Source of the DNA: Chitinophaga pinensis
Lineage (GTDB): Bacteria; Bacteroidota; Bacteroidia; Flavobacteriales_D; Crocinitomicaceae
Direction: 5' to 3'
DNA length: 64,000 bases
Assembly: GCA_945863605.1 (NCBI GenBank)
Contig: CAMAZP010000009.1
Coordinates: 33,177-97,176, forward strand
The notes beneath the pieces are model-generated. The model saw nothing but the letters and a program-made list of their open reading frames with translations. It was not told where the DNA came from and searched no databases. This document shows, one piece after another, positions 16,227 to 24,308 of this stretch. Positions within the stretch are counted from its first letter, which is position 1; the number at the start of each line of letters is the position of its first letter. A program made the translations under genes and the position numbers.

Positions 16227-18005
16227 ATGAAACTAACCCTTCTTTTCGCCATCAGCTTCTTGACTTTTCAGTTAAGCGCTCAAACTATCGCTTACCAATT
16301 GCGCATGCCGAAACCACAAAACCACTATTTCGAAGTGGAAATGACACTTTCAGATTTTAAAGAAAAAGAACTAAACTTGAAATTGCCCGTTTGGGCACCA
16401 GGTTCGTATTTGGTTCGTGAGTTTTCAAAAAACTTAAACCTTGTGAAAGCTTTCGACGAAAATGGAAAAGAAATCCAGGTGGTGAAAAAAACGAAAAACA
16501 CGTGGACAGTAAATTCTAATGGAGAGAAAAAAATAAAAGTGAAGTATGAAGTTTATTCTTTTGAATTATCTGTTCGAACTTCGTTTTTGGATTTAACACA
16601 CGGATTTGTAAGTGGCTCAGGTGTTTTTATGTATGTGGATGGTTACAAAGACAAAAGCGGACTGTTAGAAATCGTGAAGCACCCAACTTTTAGCACCATT
16701 ACAACCGCACTTCCAAAGGCTAAAATGTCAATCGCAAAAGATGGTTCTGAAAGTTTTGAGTTTTCAAATTATGACCAATTGGTAGATTGTCCGATTGAAA
16801 TTGGAAACCAAGTAGTATTTGATTTTACTGCTGCTGGAGTTAAACACACAGTAGCAATGTATGGCGAAGGAAACTATGACGTTCCAACTTTGAAAAAAGA
16901 TATGGCAAAAGTGGTTCAAGCTGCAACAGACGTTTTTGGGGTAAATCCAAATAAGGAGTATGTTTTTATTATTCACAATGTGGTCGATGGTCAAGGCGGT
17001 TTAGAACACACCAATTCCTCAACCTTAAGTGTTAATCGCTGGACGTATCAAGATGCGGAATACACTGGTTTTCTATCACTTGTGGCACACGAATATTTCC
17101 ATTTATGGAATGTGAAACGCGTTCGTCCGATTGAATTAGGACCTTTCGATTACGACCAAGAAAATTACACAAGCCTACTTTGGGTGATGGAAGGATTCAC
17201 TTCTTACTACGAAAAATTGATTCTTGTGAGAGCAGGATTTATGAGCAAAGAAGATTTCTTAAACAAATTACAAGGTTCAATCAATTACGTTGAAGGTTCG
17301 GTTGGTACACGTGTTCAGCCAGTTGCGCATGCTAGTTTTGACGCTTGGATTAAAGCTTATCGCCCAACAGAAAACAGTGCCAATACTTCAATGACTTATT
17401 ACTCACGAGGTTCTGTAATCGCTTCTATTATCGACATTTTAATCATTGATAATTCCAAAGGAAAACAATGTTTGGATCATTTCTTTCAACATTTGTATAA
17501 AAAGTATTTTATCGAAATGAATCGTGGTTTTTCTGAAATTGAGTTCAAAACGGAATTAGAGAAATTTGTTGGCAAAAACCTAGATGAATTCTACAAAAAG
17601 TACATTGACGGAACAGATATTTTGCCTTATGCGGAAGTTTTTGATAAAGTTGGAATTTCAGTAGTTGACAATACGAGCTTTAAGCCTTCTTTCGGTGCAA
17701 CAGTGCGTGAAGAAGGAGGAAAAGTAATGGTAAAAAACGTGCGTTCAGGTTCTAGCGCAGAAGAAGCAGGAATCAGCGTTGGAGATGAAATTGTGGGTTG
17801 TAATTCCTACCGAGTAGATCAGGCGATGCTAGAAGCAATGATGAGTGGATTAGGAACTGCCGAAACAGCTGACTTGTTAATTGCGCGCGAAGAAAAACTA
17901 TTGGCTGTAAAAGTTCGAATGACCAATTTCAGAAAACCAAACTTTCAACTCGTAAAACAATCCAACGAAAAACCTACTGCCAATTTTATGTATTGGTTGA
18001 GGTAG
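16227..18005 (+). CDS. M61 family metallopeptidase with PDZ domain
   Basis: 592 residues: signal peptide (about 1-18, ending LSAQ), an N-terminal beta domain (VWAPGSYLVREFSKNL is diagnostic), a gluzincin catalytic domain with HEYFHLWNVKRVRP near residue 288 (HExxH) and a downstream Glu in LLWVMEGFTSYYEKL, and a C-terminal PDZ domain (about 490-570, VRSGSSAEEAGISVGDEIVG). M61 enzymes are glycyl aminopeptidase-like zinc peptidases. A periplasmic location is likely because there is a signal but no T9SS domain. Monocistronic between two repeat regions. Confidence 0.93.
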   Translation: MKLTLLFAISFLTFQLSAQTIAYQLRMPKPQNHYFEVEMTLSDFKEKELNLKLPVWAPGSYLVREFSKNLNLVKAFDENGKEIQVVKKTKNTWTVNSNGEKKIKVKYEVYSFELSVRTSFLDLTHGFVSGSGVFMYVDGYKDKSGLLEIVKHPTFSTITTALPKAKMSIAKDGSESFEFSNYDQLVDCPIEIGNQVVFDFTAAGVKHTVAMYGEGNYDVPTLKKDMAKVVQAATDVFGVNPNKEYVFIIHNVVDGQGGLEHTNSSTLSVNRWTYQDAEYTGFLSLVAHEYFHLWNVKRVRPIELGPFDYDQENYTSLLWVMEGFTSYYEKLILVRAGFMSKEDFLNKLQGSINYVEGSVGTRVQPVAHASFDAWIKAYRPTENSANTSMTYYSRGSVIASIIDILIIDNSKGKQCLDHFFQHLYKKYFIEMNRGFSEIEFKTELEKFVGKNLDEFYKKYIDGTDILPYAEVFDKVGISVVDNTSFKPSFGATVREEGGKVMVKNVRSGSSAEEAGISVGDEIVGCNSYRVDQAMLEAMMSGLGTAETADLLIAREEKLLAVKVRMTNFRKPNFQLVKQSNEKPTANFMYWLR

Positions 18006-18016
18006 ATTTTATTGAA

Positions 18017-18222
18017 ATTTGGGCGTTCTCCAGACGAAAATGTTTTAGAAAGAAAAACATTTTGTCTGGGTCGGGCTTTCCGCTATATCTCCGACTTACT
18101 CGCTCTCACAATTACTTTTCTTCTTATTCAATGCTCTCTCCGCCGCGACAGACTCCGCTCTAATTCTCCGCTCTCATTTTGCTTAGTCGGAGGATGCCGC
18201 TGCTATCCCTAACGCGAGCGAG
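18017..18222. repeat. Hairpin-rich non-coding repeat (GGGCGTT ... CCCTAACGCG)
   Basis: It begins at GGGCGTT (18022-18028) and ends near TCCCTAACGCGAGCG. It holds a strong hairpin, CCAGACGAAAATGTTTT (18031-18047) against AAAACATTTTGTCTGG (18055-18070) with one bulge, then GGTCGGGCTTTCCGCTATATCT, and CCGCT/CTCCG motifs repeated to the end. Base composition is clearly richer in GC than the flanks. From memory, elements with GGTCGGGCTTTCCGCT and CCCTAACGCG are dispersed in many Bacteroidota genomes; not verified here. Open frames through it look like chance. Confidence 0.6.
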
Positions 18223-18497
18223 TGGCTTGGGTTTTGAATCTTGGTTAAATGCTTTAGACTTGTATATTTAAAATGAATTTTTATCTTTGGTTTACGATGT
18301 TCAACAAAGTTCCTATTTTTCATTTTCAAAACCAATCAGATTTAATCAATTGTAATTCGTTATTCGGTTGTAATCGGATTTATGTCTGTAAATCAATAAT
18401 TTGTAGAAATATGAATTTAAAAATTATGGTGGAAGTTGATGCAGTTCGTAGATTTAGATGTTATGGGCAAGTTATTTGGACAAGACAGGAGAAATCG
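18223..18497. other. Intergenic stretch without recognisable gene
   Basis: AT-rich sequence between the repeat and the promoter of the gene at 18533. An 84-codon frame (18273-18527) runs into that promoter, lacks any recognisable motif and is probably not a gene. TTATGGGC at 18461-18468 is the inverted copy of GCCCATAA at 21776-21783. Confidence 0.5.
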
Positions 18498-18505
18498 TAC
18501 CTTTG
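18476..18505 (+). promoter_or_regulatory. Promoter with -33 TTG and -7 TACCTTTG
   Basis: TTG at 18476-18478, a 19-bp spacer and TACCTTTG at 18498-18505: both halves of the Bacteroidota promoter at good spacing, 27 nt before the ATG at 18533. Confidence 0.65.
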
Positions 18506-18532
18506 TAAATCGACATTAAGAAAATAAAAATT

Positions 18533-19309
18533 ATGAGAATCATTACAATCACATCTATAGTGCTGCTAACCATCAGCCAGCTTAGAGCACAATCCTTTTT
18601 AGGACAAAGTGTTCCTGATGTAACAGAGACAGACTGTAATAATAATACCGAACGAATTTACGATGTTTTGGCTACCGGAAAACCAATTTTGATTTTCAAA
18701 ACAGATATGATTTGCAGTAATACAATTGGTTTTGGGACAACGGTTAGACAGTATGCTGACTTATATCAAGCACAATACAGAACTTGGGTTTGTGCAGATT
18801 TTATGGATGCTTCCAATTATTCGGAGCAATGTACTTTCATGCAACAATATCAACAGCAAACGGGTTTAAACGCAAACTCCGCATTTTGTTTTATCGATAC
18901 AACGTCAGTAGGTGCATACGATCCAGCAACGCGTTCTTCAATACCAAAATGTTTTCAAGGATATGTCGTGATTGGCTTGGATTCGACCATTATATATGTT
19001 GGAGGCGATGTTAATACTGCGGTTAGTGCTGCGTTGAATGCCTCCCAAACGACAGGTGTTCAACAAAACGATGGGAACGATTATTCAATTAACCTATTCC
19101 CCAATCCTGTAACTTCCATACTTCAAATAGAAACAGATTTAGAAATTCAAAACATCCATATATATAACCAAGTCGGCCAATTGGTACTTCAATCTCAATT
19201 GAAGGATACAAAAACTATAGATTTAACTGCATTAAATAAAGGGGTTTATTTCATTAATGTAGAAAACAAAGATGGCTTATTCTCAAGCAGAAAGTTTTTA
19301 AAGCTGTAA
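18533..19309 (+). CDS. T9SS-secreted protein with thioredoxin-like N-terminal part
   Basis: 258 residues: signal peptide (about 1-19, ending LRAQ), a body of about 155 residues and a T9SS type A C-terminal domain (INLFPNPVTSILQIET ... NKGVYFINVENKDG ... KFLKL). The body has GKPILIFKTDMICSNTIGFG near residue 45, which looks like a redoxin beta-strand and active-site loop but with a single Cys rather than CxxC, plus several other cysteines. Activity cannot be claimed. First gene of a forward group with 19326 and 19805. Confidence 0.75.
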   Translation: MRIITITSIVLLTISQLRAQSFLGQSVPDVTETDCNNNTERIYDVLATGKPILIFKTDMICSNTIGFGTTVRQYADLYQAQYRTWVCADFMDASNYSEQCTFMQQYQQQTGLNANSAFCFIDTTSVGAYDPATRSSIPKCFQGYVVIGLDSTIIYVGGDVNTAVSAALNASQTTGVQQNDGNDYSINLFPNPVTSILQIETDLEIQNIHIYNQVGQLVLQSQLKDTKTIDLTALNKGVYFINVENKDGLFSSRKFLKL

Positions 19310-19325
19310 TAATGAAATAAAATAC

Positions 19326-19727
19326 ATGTGCTCAAAAAGATATTTATCGATTGCTTTGTTGTTTTGTTTTTTAACCCCTCTTTTTTTAAAAGTGGGCATC
19401 TTAACCAACTACATAATTCAATATAAATTCTACGTTGAAGTACTTTGTGTTAACAAAAACAAACCAGAACTTAAATGTAATGGAAAGTGCCATTTAGCCA
19501 AGGAATTAAAAACTGTTGACGAAGAGCCTGTAAAACCAGAGTTACCTCAAAAATATAAAGATAAAACAGAAGATATTTTCCTTATTCATGACTTCTTCAA
19601 TCTTATTTCCTCTGAATTAACTAACAATATTAACAGTTATTCAAATTATAACCCACCTTTTCTAAGTTTTCGTTTTAAGGAAAATATCTTTCAACCGCCA
19701 GAGCCGATTGGTCATATATCTGTCTAA
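19326..19727 (+). CDS. Small membrane-anchored protein with KCNGKC motif
   Basis: 133 residues. One hydrophobic segment at about 7-30, then Cys41 and KCNGKCHLAKEL (Cys51, Cys55, His56), then a Pro/Lys-rich and a C-terminal PPEPIGHIS end. The CxxxCH cluster next to a membrane anchor suggests metal or haem-free thiol chemistry. I recall similar small proteins in Bacteroidota near metal-uptake receptors but cannot name a family. It starts 16 bp after the T9SS protein at 18533, so the two are co-transcribed. Confidence 0.6.
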   Translation: MCSKRYLSIALLFCFLTPLFLKVGILTNYIIQYKFYVEVLCVNKNKPELKCNGKCHLAKELKTVDEEPVKPELPQKYKDKTEDIFLIHDFFNLISSELTNNINSYSNYNPPFLSFRFKENIFQPPEPIGHISV

Positions 19728-19781
19728 TCGGTTCCTTGGCTTATTCGCTTTGAGCAGGTGACCATTTATTTTTCAAAGCGA
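19703..19781 (+). other. Two short hairpins between the KCNGKC gene and the next cargo gene
   Basis: CCGATT (19703-19708) pairs with AATCGG (19725-19730) across the stop codon, and TCGCTTTGA (19745-19753) with TCAAAGCGA (19773-19781). Neither has a clear T-run, so they may attenuate rather than end transcription before the gene at 19805. Confidence 0.4.
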
Positions 19782-19804
19782 TATCACAGAAACAAATTTT
19801 AAAA

Positions 19805-21772
19805 ATGAAAAAAACAACTTCAATCCTGTTGATGGTGATGCTCATCAACTCAATTAACCTATTTAGTCAAACTCCATCCGCACTTCCTGTAGCTTTTTCC
19901 TGGGGTCAAAGTGCAGGCGGAACAGATTGGGACAACAACTTCCGAACTGTAGTTGATAGTGCCGGAAATGTATATAGCTTTGGTTTTACATACAGCCCTA
20001 TTTTCAACTACACAACGGATAATTCGATTAACGATGATATTTCAGCTAACACAGGATCGTCTGTTTATCTTATCAAATACTCGCCTTCAGGCAATTTAAT
20101 TTGGAAACGAATCTATAATGCCAGTGCTTCAGACGAAAGGCTTGATTTGACATTAAAAAACAATACGTTAGTATGGTCGGCTGGTTTTTCGGGAACTCAA
20201 ACCTTTGGTGACTCAACTTTTACATCTGCCAATTCGGGAGCTGCCTATTCGGTTGTTTTTGTTAGTCTTGACTTAGACGGCAATTTTAATTGGGCAAATC
20301 AATTAAATGTTGATTTAGCCGAATATGCCTCTATTGATATGGCCTTTGATGGAAACATGAATGTATATTTCACCACAGCATTTGAAGGCAGTATATCAAC
20401 TGTTTCAGGAAACTACGCATCTGCCGGAATAGCTGGAGATATCTTGTATGGTAAGATTAATTCATCAGGTAATTTCGCTTGGATAAACCGAATTGGAAAT
20501 AATGAAGATGACAAAAGCGGGAATATCATTTTGGATAATAATGGAGATATTTTGTTATCGGGAAGATTCACAACTACAGTAACGATTGGAACCAACAACT
20601 TAAGCAGCCCTGTTGGATACGATTGGTTTTTAACTAAACTTAATCCAACAAACGGTACAGCTATTTGGGCGATTAGTGAAGGTGGATTAGGAAGTGAAGA
20701 CCGTATTTCTGCTCTTGGTGTCAACCCTTGGAACGAAATTATAATTACAGGCCGCTATGCGAGTTCCTTTTCGTTTGGCACACAATCCATATCATCTGTT
20801 GGCAATGATGATATTTTTGTTGCGAAATACGCGAGCAATGGTTCTTTCCTTTGGGTGAAAACATTTGGAACTACGGGAGAAAATGACTGGACTTCCAATA
20901 ATATTGGAATTGATGACGCAGGAACAATTTGGGTAGAGTCCTCAGTTGGGGGAGACAATAATGGACAGAATTACCCGGTCTTTTATGGTTCTCCTAACGA
21001 TTCATTGAACTTGTCTGGAAACCAGGATTTTGTTTTTTGCCGATATAGCAATTCCGGTGATTTACTATCTATTAATGCTTTTGGGACAGAAACTTATGAG
21101 TTTTCACAGGATTACTTTTTTGACAAACAAACAGGCAAATCATATATTGCTGGTCATCATACAGCCGATACAACCATTTTTAATCAGGATACACTATTGG
21201 TTCGTGGTGGTTTTGCTGATGGATTTACGGCTGTTGTAAATCCAAATATTTACGCAAGAAATGACCTTCATACAGTATCAACAACGGCACAACAAATGAT
21301 TATGGTATTGATGAATGATATTTACCCAACTGCTCCTGTTTTAACAATTGTTCAAGGACCAACACATGGGAGTGCATTTGTAATGGGCGGTAATCACATT
21401 GCCTATACTGCAACTGGAAACTCCAGCGGTAATGACACCATCCGATATAGAATTTGTGAAAGCAATGAATGTGATGAAGCCCTGTTAATTGTAGCAAATA
21501 ATTTTGCTACCTCTATAGCCGAATTGAGTAACATAAATTACATTTTATTGTATCCAAATCCAACATCTGCTATTTTGAACATTTCAAATTTAGAAGAAAC
21601 GGGAAGTAAAATTATTGTTTCAAATGCCTTAGGGCAGGTTGTTTTCACCACAGAAAACGCAAGCAACCTGAAAACAATTGATGTTTCAAGTTGGACAACT
21701 GGATTATATAATATTATCGTTATGTCAACTGACCAAAAAACTATAGGGAGATCTATGTTTATCAAAGAATAA
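19805..21772 (+). CDS. T9SS-secreted beta-propeller (SBBP-like) protein
   Basis: 655 residues: signal peptide (about 1-22, ending LFSQT); residues about 30-475 carry repeats of the form 'GNLIWKRIY...GNFNWANQL...GNFAWINRIG...GSFLWVKTFG' with DNNGDILLSGRF-like turns, as in SBBP/beta-propeller repeats; then a cadherin-like Ig segment (MNDIYPTAPVLTIVQGPTHG ... GNDTIRYRICESNECDE); and a T9SS type A domain (YILLYPNPTSAILNISN ... GLYNIIVMSTD). Surface-exposed, probably binding or structural. Follows the KCNGKC gene by 77 bp. Confidence 0.82.
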   Translation: MKKTTSILLMVMLINSINLFSQTPSALPVAFSWGQSAGGTDWDNNFRTVVDSAGNVYSFGFTYSPIFNYTTDNSINDDISANTGSSVYLIKYSPSGNLIWKRIYNASASDERLDLTLKNNTLVWSAGFSGTQTFGDSTFTSANSGAAYSVVFVSLDLDGNFNWANQLNVDLAEYASIDMAFDGNMNVYFTTAFEGSISTVSGNYASAGIAGDILYGKINSSGNFAWINRIGNNEDDKSGNIILDNNGDILLSGRFTTTVTIGTNNLSSPVGYDWFLTKLNPTNGTAIWAISEGGLGSEDRISALGVNPWNEIIITGRYASSFSFGTQSISSVGNDDIFVAKYASNGSFLWVKTFGTTGENDWTSNNIGIDDAGTIWVESSVGGDNNGQNYPVFYGSPNDSLNLSGNQDFVFCRYSNSGDLLSINAFGTETYEFSQDYFFDKQTGKSYIAGHHTADTTIFNQDTLLVRGGFADGFTAVVNPNIYARNDLHTVSTTAQQMIMVLMNDIYPTAPVLTIVQGPTHGSAFVMGGNHIAYTATGNSSGNDTIRYRICESNECDEALLIVANNFATSIAELSNINYILLYPNPTSAILNISNLEETGSKIIVSNALGQVVFTTENASNLKTIDVSSWTTGLYNIIVMSTDQKTIGRSMFIKE

Positions 21773-21775
21773 CCA

Positions 21776-21906
21776 GCCCATAACAGCACATTTGCGGATA
21801 TGGCGGGTTTAGTGGTAAAAGAAACATTCTGCTTCTAATAAACATTTAAGGTAAAATGAAAAATACTGCTACTAAATCCGCCACATCGCAAATTTGTTCC
21901 CCGTTA
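21776..21906. repeat. ~130-bp imperfect palindrome bounded by TAAC ... GTTA
   Basis: Left arm 21787-21813 (CACATTTGCGGATATGGCGGGTTTAGT) and right arm 21871-21896 are imperfect inverted copies separated by about 57 bp; outside them TAAC (21781-21784) faces GTTA (21903-21906). The left edge GCCCATAA is the inverse of TTATGGGC at 18461. The layout (long imperfect palindrome, short conserved ends, variable middle) resembles recombination-site elements such as attC, but the end boxes do not fit the integron consensus. It may double as a terminator for 19805. Confidence 0.6.
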
Positions 21907-21999
21907 ATTGAGTTGTCTTTTGAAATCTTATTGTTTGTTAAAAATTCTTTTTTGTTCGATATATTAACCAATCAATTAAAGTGTTTCATAAGTAATACG

Positions 22000-22007
22000 T
22001 ATATTTG
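22000..22007 (+). promoter_or_regulatory. Putative -7 box TATATTTG of the toxin-antitoxin operon
   Basis: Matches TAnnTTTG, 17 nt before the antitoxin ATG at 22025; antitoxins of this type usually repress here. Confidence 0.5.
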
Positions 22008-22024
22008 AAATAAACACACGTTTT

Positions 22025-22270
22025 ATGACTAGCAAATTAACACTGACTGTTGAAAAATCGGTTATTGAAAAAGCAAAATCTTATGCGAAGAAAACAGGGA
22101 GAAGTTTGTCTGAACTAATTGAGAAGTACTTAGATACCATCACTAGTGAAGAAAATGATGATAAAGAGCTTTCTCCAAAGATGAAAAAAATAGTTGGAGC
22201 AGTTACTCTGCCCAATGATTTTGATGAAGAAAAAGAACTTAGTTCTTATTTCGAAAAAAAGCACTTATGA
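22025..22270 (+). CDS. DUF6364 / VapB-like antitoxin (ribbon-helix-helix)
   Basis: 81 residues. The N-terminus KLTLTVEKSVIEKAKSYAKKTGRSLSELIEKYL is a ribbon-helix-helix DNA-binding unit of the DUF6364 kind; the acidic C-terminal half would wrap the toxin. It overlaps the PIN gene by ATGA (22267-22270), the usual coupled toxin-antitoxin layout. Predicted to bind its own promoter and neutralise the downstream PIN ribonuclease. Confidence 0.85.
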   Translation: MTSKLTLTVEKSVIEKAKSYAKKTGRSLSELIEKYLDTITSEENDDKELSPKMKKIVGAVTLPNDFDEEKELSSYFEKKHL

Positions 22271-22680
22271 AAAAAGTTTTTGTTGACACTAATATATTAG
22301 TAGATTTAATTGCTGACAGAAAACCGTTTAGCAAGTTTGCAATAGAACTTTTTTCAAAAGCAGAGTCAGGAAATGTAAGTCTATATACTTCTTCACATTC
22401 GATTGCAACAACTCATTACTTGTTGAAAAAGTACTTAAGTGAGAAAGAATTACGAGAAGTTTTATTGAATCTTCTTGATTTCATTAACATCATTGCTATA
22501 GACATTGATGTTCTTAAAAAAGGACTCAAATCCAAACATAAAGATTTTGAGGATGCCTTGCAAATAATAAGTGCCTATTCAATTGAAAAAATTGATTGCA
22601 TTGTAACTCGTAATTTAAAAGACTTTAAAGATTCGGAAATTCCTGTCTTGAGTCCAGATGAAATCATTGAACAATTATAA
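22267..22680 (+). CDS. PIN-domain toxin (VapC-like ribonuclease)
   Basis: 137 residues of PIN fold. Acidic metal ligands are visible: Asp7 in VFVDTNILVDL, Asp96 in KDFEDALQ, and the later IVTRNLKDFKDSEIPVLSPDEI block typical of VapC-like PINs. PIN toxins cleave tRNA, rRNA or mRNA with Mg2+. Paired with the RHH antitoxin just upstream. The module sits directly after the large palindrome at 21776, consistent with recent acquisition, though the target is unknown. Confidence 0.87.
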   Translation: MKKVFVDTNILVDLIADRKPFSKFAIELFSKAESGNVSLYTSSHSIATTHYLLKKYLSEKELREVLLNLLDFINIIAIDIDVLKKGLKSKHKDFEDALQIISAYSIEKIDCIVTRNLKDFKDSEIPVLSPDEIIEQL

Positions 22681-22708
22681 TATTAGCTTTAAAATCAACT
22701 ATTTTTTT

Positions 22709-23347
22709 ATGAAAACACTGATTTGTATTTTTTTGTCCTTTATCTCCTTCTCTCAAGGCACCTATCAATTAGCCGTTCTAAAATACAATGGGGGAGGAGA
22801 CTACTACGCCAATCCAACAGCTTTACCGAATTTAATTTCGTTTTGTAATCAAAATTTAGGGACAAATATATCCAAAGAAGTTCCTTATGTGGAAGTTGGT
22901 AGCAAGGACATTTTTCTCTACCCTATGCTTCACATGACAGGTCACGGAAACGTTGTTTTTTCGAAAGCAGAATGTGAGAATTTGCGCAATTATTTACTTG
23001 CTGGAGGTTTTTTACACATTGACGACAACTACGGAATGGATGAATTTATTAGAGTGGAATTAAAGAAAGTTTTCCCGAATAATAAACTCGTTGAAATTCC
23101 AAGTGATCACCCCATTTTTAACCAAAAGTTCAAGTTTAATGGCTTGCCAAAAATTCACGAACACGATAATAAGCGCCCTCAAGCATTTGGAATTATTGAA
23201 AAAGGAAGATTATTGTGTTTATACACCTACGAAACCGATTTAAGTGATGGATGGGAAGACCCACAAGTTCACAACGACACACCTGAAAAAAGAAAACAAG
23301 CACTACAAATGGGAGCGAATATTTTAATGTATGCTTTTATGAAATAA
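22709..23347 (+). CDS. DUF4159 family secreted protein
   Basis: 212 residues from the ATG at 22709, which is followed by a signal peptide (about 1-17, ending SFSQG); the open frame further upstream overlaps the PIN gene and lacks a signal, so it was not used. Seen: the DUF4159 core YNGGGDYYANPTALPNLISF, LYPMLHMTGHGNVVFS, GGFLHIDDNYGMD and ALQMGANILMYA. The fold is glutamine-amidotransferase-like; a role is not known. Followed 53 bp later by tcdA. Confidence 0.85.
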   Translation: MKTLICIFLSFISFSQGTYQLAVLKYNGGGDYYANPTALPNLISFCNQNLGTNISKEVPYVEVGSKDIFLYPMLHMTGHGNVVFSKAECENLRNYLLAGGFLHIDDNYGMDEFIRVELKKVFPNNKLVEIPSDHPIFNQKFKFNGLPKIHEHDNKRPQAFGIIEKGRLLCLYTYETDLSDGWEDPQVHNDTPEKRKQALQMGANILMYAFMK

Positions 23348-23400
23348 ATTTATATGCAAACATTTCAATAATTTTATGAAGCATGAAAATAAATTGATTG

Positions 23401-24132
23401 ATGGAAAAATGGTTGGAACGCACTGAACTTCTACTGAATGAAAAAAAGTTACTTCGCTTAAAAAAATCACATGTTTTAATAGTGGGTCTTGGAGGAGTAG
23501 GATCATTTGCAGGTGAATTTATCGCTCGAGCAGGTGTAGGGAAAATGACTATAATTGATGGTGATGTTTTCGATACAACAAATAAAAATCGCCAATTGAC
23601 AGCACTTGATTCGACCATTGGAATCAACAAAGCAAAAGTTTTAGGTGCTCGTATAAAAGACATTAATCCTTTAATTGAATTGAATATTTTGGAAGAATTT
23701 GTGCAACCAGAACGAGTATGGGCCTTGATGGAGGAATTTAAGCCAGATTATGTGATGGATTGTATTGATTCTGTGACTCCAAAGTTGGAATGGATTAAAG
23801 TGTGCAAACGCAAAAAAATCAAAATAATAAGTCATTTGGGAGCAGGAGGGAAGATCGATCCATCTAAAGTGCAAGTAGCGAAATTGGAACATGCACACAA
23901 TTGCAAATTAGGAGCGCATATTAAAAAACGTTTACGTGGCGAAAACATTACCTTAAAAGGAGTGAAAGCCGTTTTTTCTTCTGAAATACAAGATAAATCG
24001 TCACTCAAAATGACCAATGGCTTGAATTTCAAAAAATCATTTTATGGCACAATTAGTTACATGCCAGCACTTTTTGGTTTAATGGGTGCTGCTGAAGTCA
24101 TTCGGTATTTAACAGATGAAATGGAAACTTAA
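23401..24132 (+). CDS. tcdA: tRNA threonylcarbamoyladenosine dehydratase
   Basis: 243 residues from the ATG at 23401 (a TTG one codon earlier is in frame). ThiF/E1-like fold: ATP-binding LIVGLGGVGSFAGEFIARAGV, TIIDGDVFDTTNKNRQL, and DCIDSVTPKLEWIKVCKRKKIKIISHLGAGGKIDPSKV, diagnostic of TcdA/CsdL. It dehydrates t6A37 to cyclic ct6A in ANN-decoding tRNAs. Ends at a strong terminator. Confidence 0.93.
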   Translation: MEKWLERTELLLNEKKLLRLKKSHVLIVGLGGVGSFAGEFIARAGVGKMTIIDGDVFDTTNKNRQLTALDSTIGINKAKVLGARIKDINPLIELNILEEFVQPERVWALMEEFKPDYVMDCIDSVTPKLEWIKVCKRKKIKIISHLGAGGKIDPSKVQVAKLEHAHNCKLGAHIKKRLRGENITLKGVKAVFSSEIQDKSSLKMTNGLNFKKSFYGTISYMPALFGLMGAAEVIRYLTDEMET

Positions 24133-24134
24133 AT

Positions 24135-24181
24135 AAAGGAACAACATGTTACAGTTTTTGACTAATGTTGTTCCTTTTTTA
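24135..24181. terminator. Bidirectional terminator between tcdA and icd
   Basis: A 13-bp perfect stem, AAAGGAACAACAT (24135-24147) with ATGTTGTTCCTTT (24165-24177), followed by T-runs; it lies between convergent genes. Confidence 0.8.
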
Positions 24182-24308
24182 TAATTAGTAGATTTTTATT
24201 AAAACTATTGCAAAAGAAGCAATTAAATGTTCAGTTAATAAATATTTTACAAGCTCTTTAGACTCTTAAACTTTCTTCAGATAGATGATAATATTTACCA
24301 ATTTTTAA

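Noticed and set aside
18012..18212. Open frame of 66 codons through the hairpin repeat
   Set aside because: It lies wholly within the repetitive, compositionally odd element, has no motif, and the frame is explained by the hairpin and repeated CCGCT words.
18273..18527. 84-codon open frame before the T9SS gene
   Set aside because: It overlaps the predicted promoter of the gene at 18533 and has no recognisable protein features or signal peptide.
18531..19309. Complete thioredoxin active site in the T9SS protein
   Set aside because: Only one Cys is in the loop; CxxC is absent, so thioredoxin activity is not claimed.
21776..21906. Canonical integron attC site
   Set aside because: Size and shape are similar, but the end boxes do not match RYYYAAC/GTTRRRY and there is no integrase in view; kept only as a palindrome.
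22658..22708. Upstream start for the DUF4159 gene
   Set aside because: It overlaps the PIN toxin gene and hides the signal peptide that begins at the ATG at 22709.
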